Shown here piece by piece: positions 5,957 through 8,564 of a stretch of DNA of 8,564 bases. Each line of letters begins with the position of its first letter. Position 1 is the first letter of the stretch. Made by a program: the position numbers and the translations under genes. Below the pieces are notes generated by a model. That model saw only the letters and a program-made list of their open reading frames with translations, had not been told where the DNA came from and did not search any database. Source of the stretch: Thermodesulfobacteriota bacterium. GTDB lineage: Bacteria; Desulfobacterota; Desulfocorpusculales; Desulfocorpusculum. Where the stretch lies: assembly GCA_028275295.1 (NCBI GenBank), contig JAPWUY010000051.1, positions 1 through 8,564 on the forward strand, read 5' to 3'.

Positions 5957-7327
5957 CTTTCCCAGAAGGTTTCGGAGGAGCTGAGGGAAATAGTCGGGGA
6001 AGAGGATTACTTATCGGGCCCAGAAGACCTAATGGCCTACTCTTACGACGCATACCTGCCAGATGCCCTGCCTGATGCGGTCGTATTTCCAACTAGCACA
6101 GAAGAGGTCTCTTCCGTGATGAAGGTGGCGTACAGGGAGGAGATTCCAGTCACACCGAGGGGGGCTGGAACCAATATCGTGGGCGGGACTCTGCCCCTCA
6201 GAGGCGGGATCGTCCTTTGCCTCACCAAGATGAACAGGATATTGGAGGTAAACCCCGAGGACAGGTATGCGGTAGTGGAGCCAGGGGTGGTCAATGGCGA
6301 CCTCCAGAAAGAGGCTGCGAAATATGGCCTTTTCTATCCCCCAGATCCAGCATCTCTGAATGTCTCCACAATAGGGGGAAATGTCGCTGAGAATGCCGGT
6401 GGGCCAAGGGGGGTAAAATACGGGGTCACGAGGGATTACCTCCTCGGTCTCACTGTGGTGTTGGCCGATGGCCGAGTAATCCACACAGGGGGGAAGACCA
6501 CGAAGAATGTCACAGGGTACGACCTCACAGGTCTTTTCTGCGGATCCGAAGGGACACTTGGCATCGTGACTTCCATAACTGTGAAGCTCATAGCGAAGCC
6601 AGAGGCCCAAAAGAGCATCCAGGCCATATTTGAGACCTTGGATGGTGCTGGAAAGGCAGTCTCCAGCATAATGGCATCAGGGATTGTGCCCGTTGCCTTG
6701 GAGCTCATGGATTCAACAGTCATGAAACTCATAGAGGAGTCCCACAGGATAGGGCTGCCCATCGATGCTGAAGGCCTCTTGCTGATACAAGTGGACGGCT
6801 CGAAGGACTCCGTGGAGAGGGAAGCGCAGAGGGTGGCTCAATTTTGCAGGGAGAACGGTGCGAGGGAAATCAGGGTTTCGAGGGAGGCGAAGGACGAGGA
6901 GATCCTATGGTTCGCTCGGAGAACGGCTTTTGGCGTCATGGCCAGGGCAAGGCCCAATTGCATAGTGGAGGATGTCACGGTGCCGGTGAGCAAGCTTCCA
7001 GCTATGGTGAGGGAAATCACGGAACTTGCAGCTAGGCATCGGGTCACGGTAGGGGTGTTAGCTCATGCAGGAGACGGTAACATGCACCCCCTGATCCTCT
7101 TCGACAAAAGGGACAGAGAGGAAATGGAGAGGGTCGAGAAGTTTACCGAGGATCTCTTTTCCAAGGCCGTGGAATTGGGCGGGACGCTATCTGGAGAACA
7201 TGGGATAGGACTTGCCAAGGAGCGATTCCTGAACATGGTGATGACCCCCGAGACCAGGGAGGTTTTGAGGCAGATAAAAAAGAGCTTGGATCCCAAGGGG
7301 ATACTCAACCCGGGAAAGTTCGTATGA
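5954..7327 (+). CDS. glcD: FAD-dependent 2-hydroxyacid oxidase/D-lactate dehydrogenase-type subunit (GlcD family)
   Basis: Flavoprotein of the VAO/PCMH fold that oxidises a 2-hydroxy acid to the 2-oxo acid and passes electrons to the iron-sulfur partner. The 457-residue protein has the FAD-binding N-terminal domain: pyrophosphate-binding PRGAGTNIVGG (69-79), GGNVAENAGGPRGVKYGVTRD (141-161) and KNVTGYDLTGLFCGSEGTLGIVT (184-206). The FAD-oxidase C-terminal domain shows EDVTVP (339-344), AHAGDGNMHPL (370-380) with its conserved histidines, SGEHGIG (413-419) and the terminal NPGKF (452-456). Length matches GlcD. It is divergent from panB and followed by glcF after 57 bases. The divergent LarA-family racemase could supply whichever enantiomer it prefers. 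Glycolate, D-lactate and larger 2-hydroxy acids are all possible substrates; the sequence alone does not choose. Confidence 0.93.
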   Translation: MLSQKVSEELREIVGEEDYLSGPEDLMAYSYDAYLPDALPDAVVFPTSTEEVSSVMKVAYREEIPVTPRGAGTNIVGGTLPLRGGIVLCLTKMNRILEVNPEDRYAVVEPGVVNGDLQKEAAKYGLFYPPDPASLNVSTIGGNVAENAGGPRGVKYGVTRDYLLGLTVVLADGRVIHTGGKTTKNVTGYDLTGLFCGSEGTLGIVTSITVKLIAKPEAQKSIQAIFETLDGAGKAVSSIMASGIVPVALELMDSTVMKLIEESHRIGLPIDAEGLLLIQVDGSKDSVEREAQRVAQFCRENGAREIRVSREAKDEEILWFARRTAFGVMARARPNCIVEDVTVPVSKLPAMVREITELAARHRVTVGVLAHAGDGNMHPLILFDKRDREEMERVEKFTEDLFSKAVELGGTLSGEHGIGLAKERFLNMVMTPETREVLRQIKKSLDPKGILNPGKFV

Positions 7328-7372
7328 GAGAGTTTTCTCCGGGTTCATGGGTCTCCCAGGGCCAAAGAGATT

Positions 7373-7387
7373 AGGAGGGAGAAGGTG
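7373..7387 (+). promoter_or_regulatory. Ribosome binding site for the GTG start of glcF
   Basis: AGGAGG (7373-7378) lies 6 bases before GTG at 7385-7387. No ATG occurs in this frame between the glcD stop and the first cysteine cluster, so this GTG is the most likely start. Confidence 0.8.
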
Positions 7388-8564
7388 TCAGAGGTTTCGA
7401 GTCACAGGGGGGCTCTCCTGAGCGAGAAGACATTGGAGAACATTCACCACTGCAACAAGTGTGGACTCTGTCTGGCTGCATGTCCGGTGTACAGAGAGGT
7501 CCTCCTGGAGTCGCTCTCTCCCAGGGGAAAGGTCCAGCTGTCGAGGAAATTGTTGGAAGGGGATCTGGAGATAACCCCCAGAATGAGGGAGATCCTCTCC
7601 CAGTGTCTCCTTTGCGGATCTTGTGTCTCGGCCTGCCCCAGCGGGGTGCAAGGCGACAAGCTTTTTTCAGGACTGAGATGGAGGGCAATTCAGAGGTTTG
7701 GAATCGAATGGAAAAAGAAGATCCTCTTCCAGCTTCTGGCACATAGGTGGCTGATGGGAGGATCCACCAGAGTTGCCCGCTGGGCCAGGTCCGCCATGGG
7801 GAAATCGTTGGGAGAAGGAATGAGGTTGGGGGCTCTTCCCCTCTCCAGGCTTCCTGACTTCAACCCAGAACCCTTTTCCAAAGAAGTGCCGGAAGTGACC
7901 CAGGCCAAGGGCGAGGTGAGGGCAAGGGTCCTTTATTTTCACGGGTGCGCCACCAACTACATTTTCGGGGAAGTGGGGAGGGCTGTGGTGGATGTCCTCT
8001 CCGAGATGGGGGTGGAGGTGATAACCCCAAAAAGACAGGGTTGTTGTGGAATCCCGATATTTCTCTCGGGAGCCAGGGAAGATTCCCTGGGATGCATCGA
8101 GGAAGTGCTGGAGGAATTCGTGAGGGAGGGAGTGGATGCAGTGATCGTGGATTGCGCCACATGCGGATCGGCTTTTGTCAAGGAGTATCCTCATATTTTG
8201 GAAGAACTGAGGGAGCTCGGGGAGAAAGTGGACGAGGATCTTGTGGAAAAGGCCAGGATTCTGGCCTCCAAGACTCGAGACGTCATGGCCTTCATCGGAG
8301 ACCACATGAGCTGGCTCCCTGATATGAGCCCTCAGGGGCCAAGACTCAGGGTCACCTATCACGACCCCTGTCATCTCCTCAAGGGGCAGGGGGTGGGAAT
8401 CTTGCCGAGAAAGGTGCTGGCCGGTTTGCCCAATGTGGAATTTGTGGAGATGGATGCACCCGATGCCTGCTGCGGGGGAGGGGGGTCCTTCCAGGTGGAG
8501 CACCCGGAGATCTCCTCCAAGATCACAGCCAGGAAGATAAAGAGCATAGAGGCAACGGGGGCAT
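7385..8564 (+). CDS. glcF: Iron-sulfur subunit of glycolate oxidase/2-hydroxyacid dehydrogenase (GlcF family), C-terminus cut by window end
   Basis: Electron-transfer partner of GlcD, likely at the inner face of the membrane, passing electrons from the flavin toward quinone or another carrier. From the GTG start, 393 residues are visible. Two ferredoxin-type 4Fe-4S motifs come first: Cys23, 26, 29 and 33 (CNKCGLCLAACP) and Cys74, 77, 80 and 84 (CLLCGSCVSACP). Two CCG domains follow: the first with HGCATN (Cys188), GCCGIP (220-221) and DCATCG (257, 260), the second with HDPCHL (Cys329) and ACCGGGGSF (362-363). The last visible residues, KSIEATGA, normally precede a final stretch of a few dozen residues, so the gene is nearly complete. 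It lies in the same frame as glcD, separated by the TGA at 7325-7327 and 19 codons. No membrane segment is seen. Confidence 0.93.
   Translation, partial: MSEVSSHRGALLSEKTLENIHHCNKCGLCLAACPVYREVLLESLSPRGKVQLSRKLLEGDLEITPRMREILSQCLLCGSCVSACPSGVQGDKLFSGLRWRAIQRFGIEWKKKILFQLLAHRWLMGGSTRVARWARSAMGKSLGEGMRLGALPLSRLPDFNPEPFSKEVPEVTQAKGEVRARVLYFHGCATNYIFGEVGRAVVDVLSEMGVEVITPKRQGCCGIPIFLSGAREDSLGCIEEVLEEFVREGVDAVIVDCATCGSAFVKEYPHILEELRELGEKVDEDLVEKARILASKTRDVMAFIGDHMSWLPDMSPQGPRLRVTYHDPCHLLKGQGVGILPRKVLAGLPNVEFVEMDAPDACCGGGGSFQVEHPEISSKITARKIKSIEATGA

Noticed and set aside
7667..8503. 278-codon minus-strand ORF antisense to glcF
   Set aside because: It lies wholly across the glcF frame, which has all expected cysteine motifs. 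Rich in Pro, His and Ser as expected from the reverse of purine-rich coding DNA.
1..8564. CRISPR array, tRNA, insertion sequence or phage genes
   Set aside because: No regularly spaced repeats, no cloverleaf, no transposase or integrase reading and no terminal inverted repeats were seen; coding is dense and metabolic throughout.

Overview
The window reads as a bacterial chromosomal segment built around import and oxidation of a 2-hydroxy acid. It holds two divergent transcription units separated by a regulatory gap of about 300 bases (5657-5953). Coding strands are purine-rich. Arginine is written mostly AGG, Ile ATA is common, and Shine-Dalgarno (SD) sequences are strong (AAGGAGG, AGGAGG). 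This style is frequent in thermophilic or anaerobic bacteria such as Desulfobacterota, Synergistota or Firmicutes relatives. The tripartite TRAP transporter argues for Bacteria. No marker here fixes the phylum.

Leftward unit (minus strand, read from 5656 down to 1). The order is a PanB-family ketopantoate hydroxymethyltransferase, then the three genes of a TRAP transporter (dctP solute-binding protein, dctQ small permease, dctM large permease), then a LarA-family nickel-dependent 2-hydroxyacid racemase, then the 5' part of purC (SAICAR synthetase), which runs off the window. dctQ and dctM overlap by 4 bases, and larA follows dctM by 16 bases. A very strong stem-loop starts directly after the dctP stop codon. 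A candidate promoter with a perfect TTGACA -35 box lies upstream of panB.

Rightward unit (plus strand, 5797 to the end). A candidate promoter (TTGGAA-16-TAGAAT) is followed by a leader of about 157 bases, then glcD (FAD subunit) and glcF (iron-sulfur subunit, missing only its last few dozen residues) of a glycolate oxidase/D-lactate dehydrogenase-type enzyme. The leader contains a 12-codon ORF with a good SD and tandem Trp codons, mutually exclusive stem-loops, and a 19-base palindrome. None of these is explained by the genes.

Working model (inference). The TRAP system imports a 2-hydroxy acid, the LarA homologue interconverts its enantiomers, and GlcDF oxidises it to the 2-oxo acid. PanB then either adds a hydroxymethyl group to that oxo acid (2-oxoisovalerate to ketopantoate) or removes one in the reverse direction. 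Pantoate or 2-hydroxyisovalerate would fit all four activities. I know of no characterised system with this exact combination, so it is the main candidate for something undescribed here. purC is probably a housekeeping gene sitting downstream.
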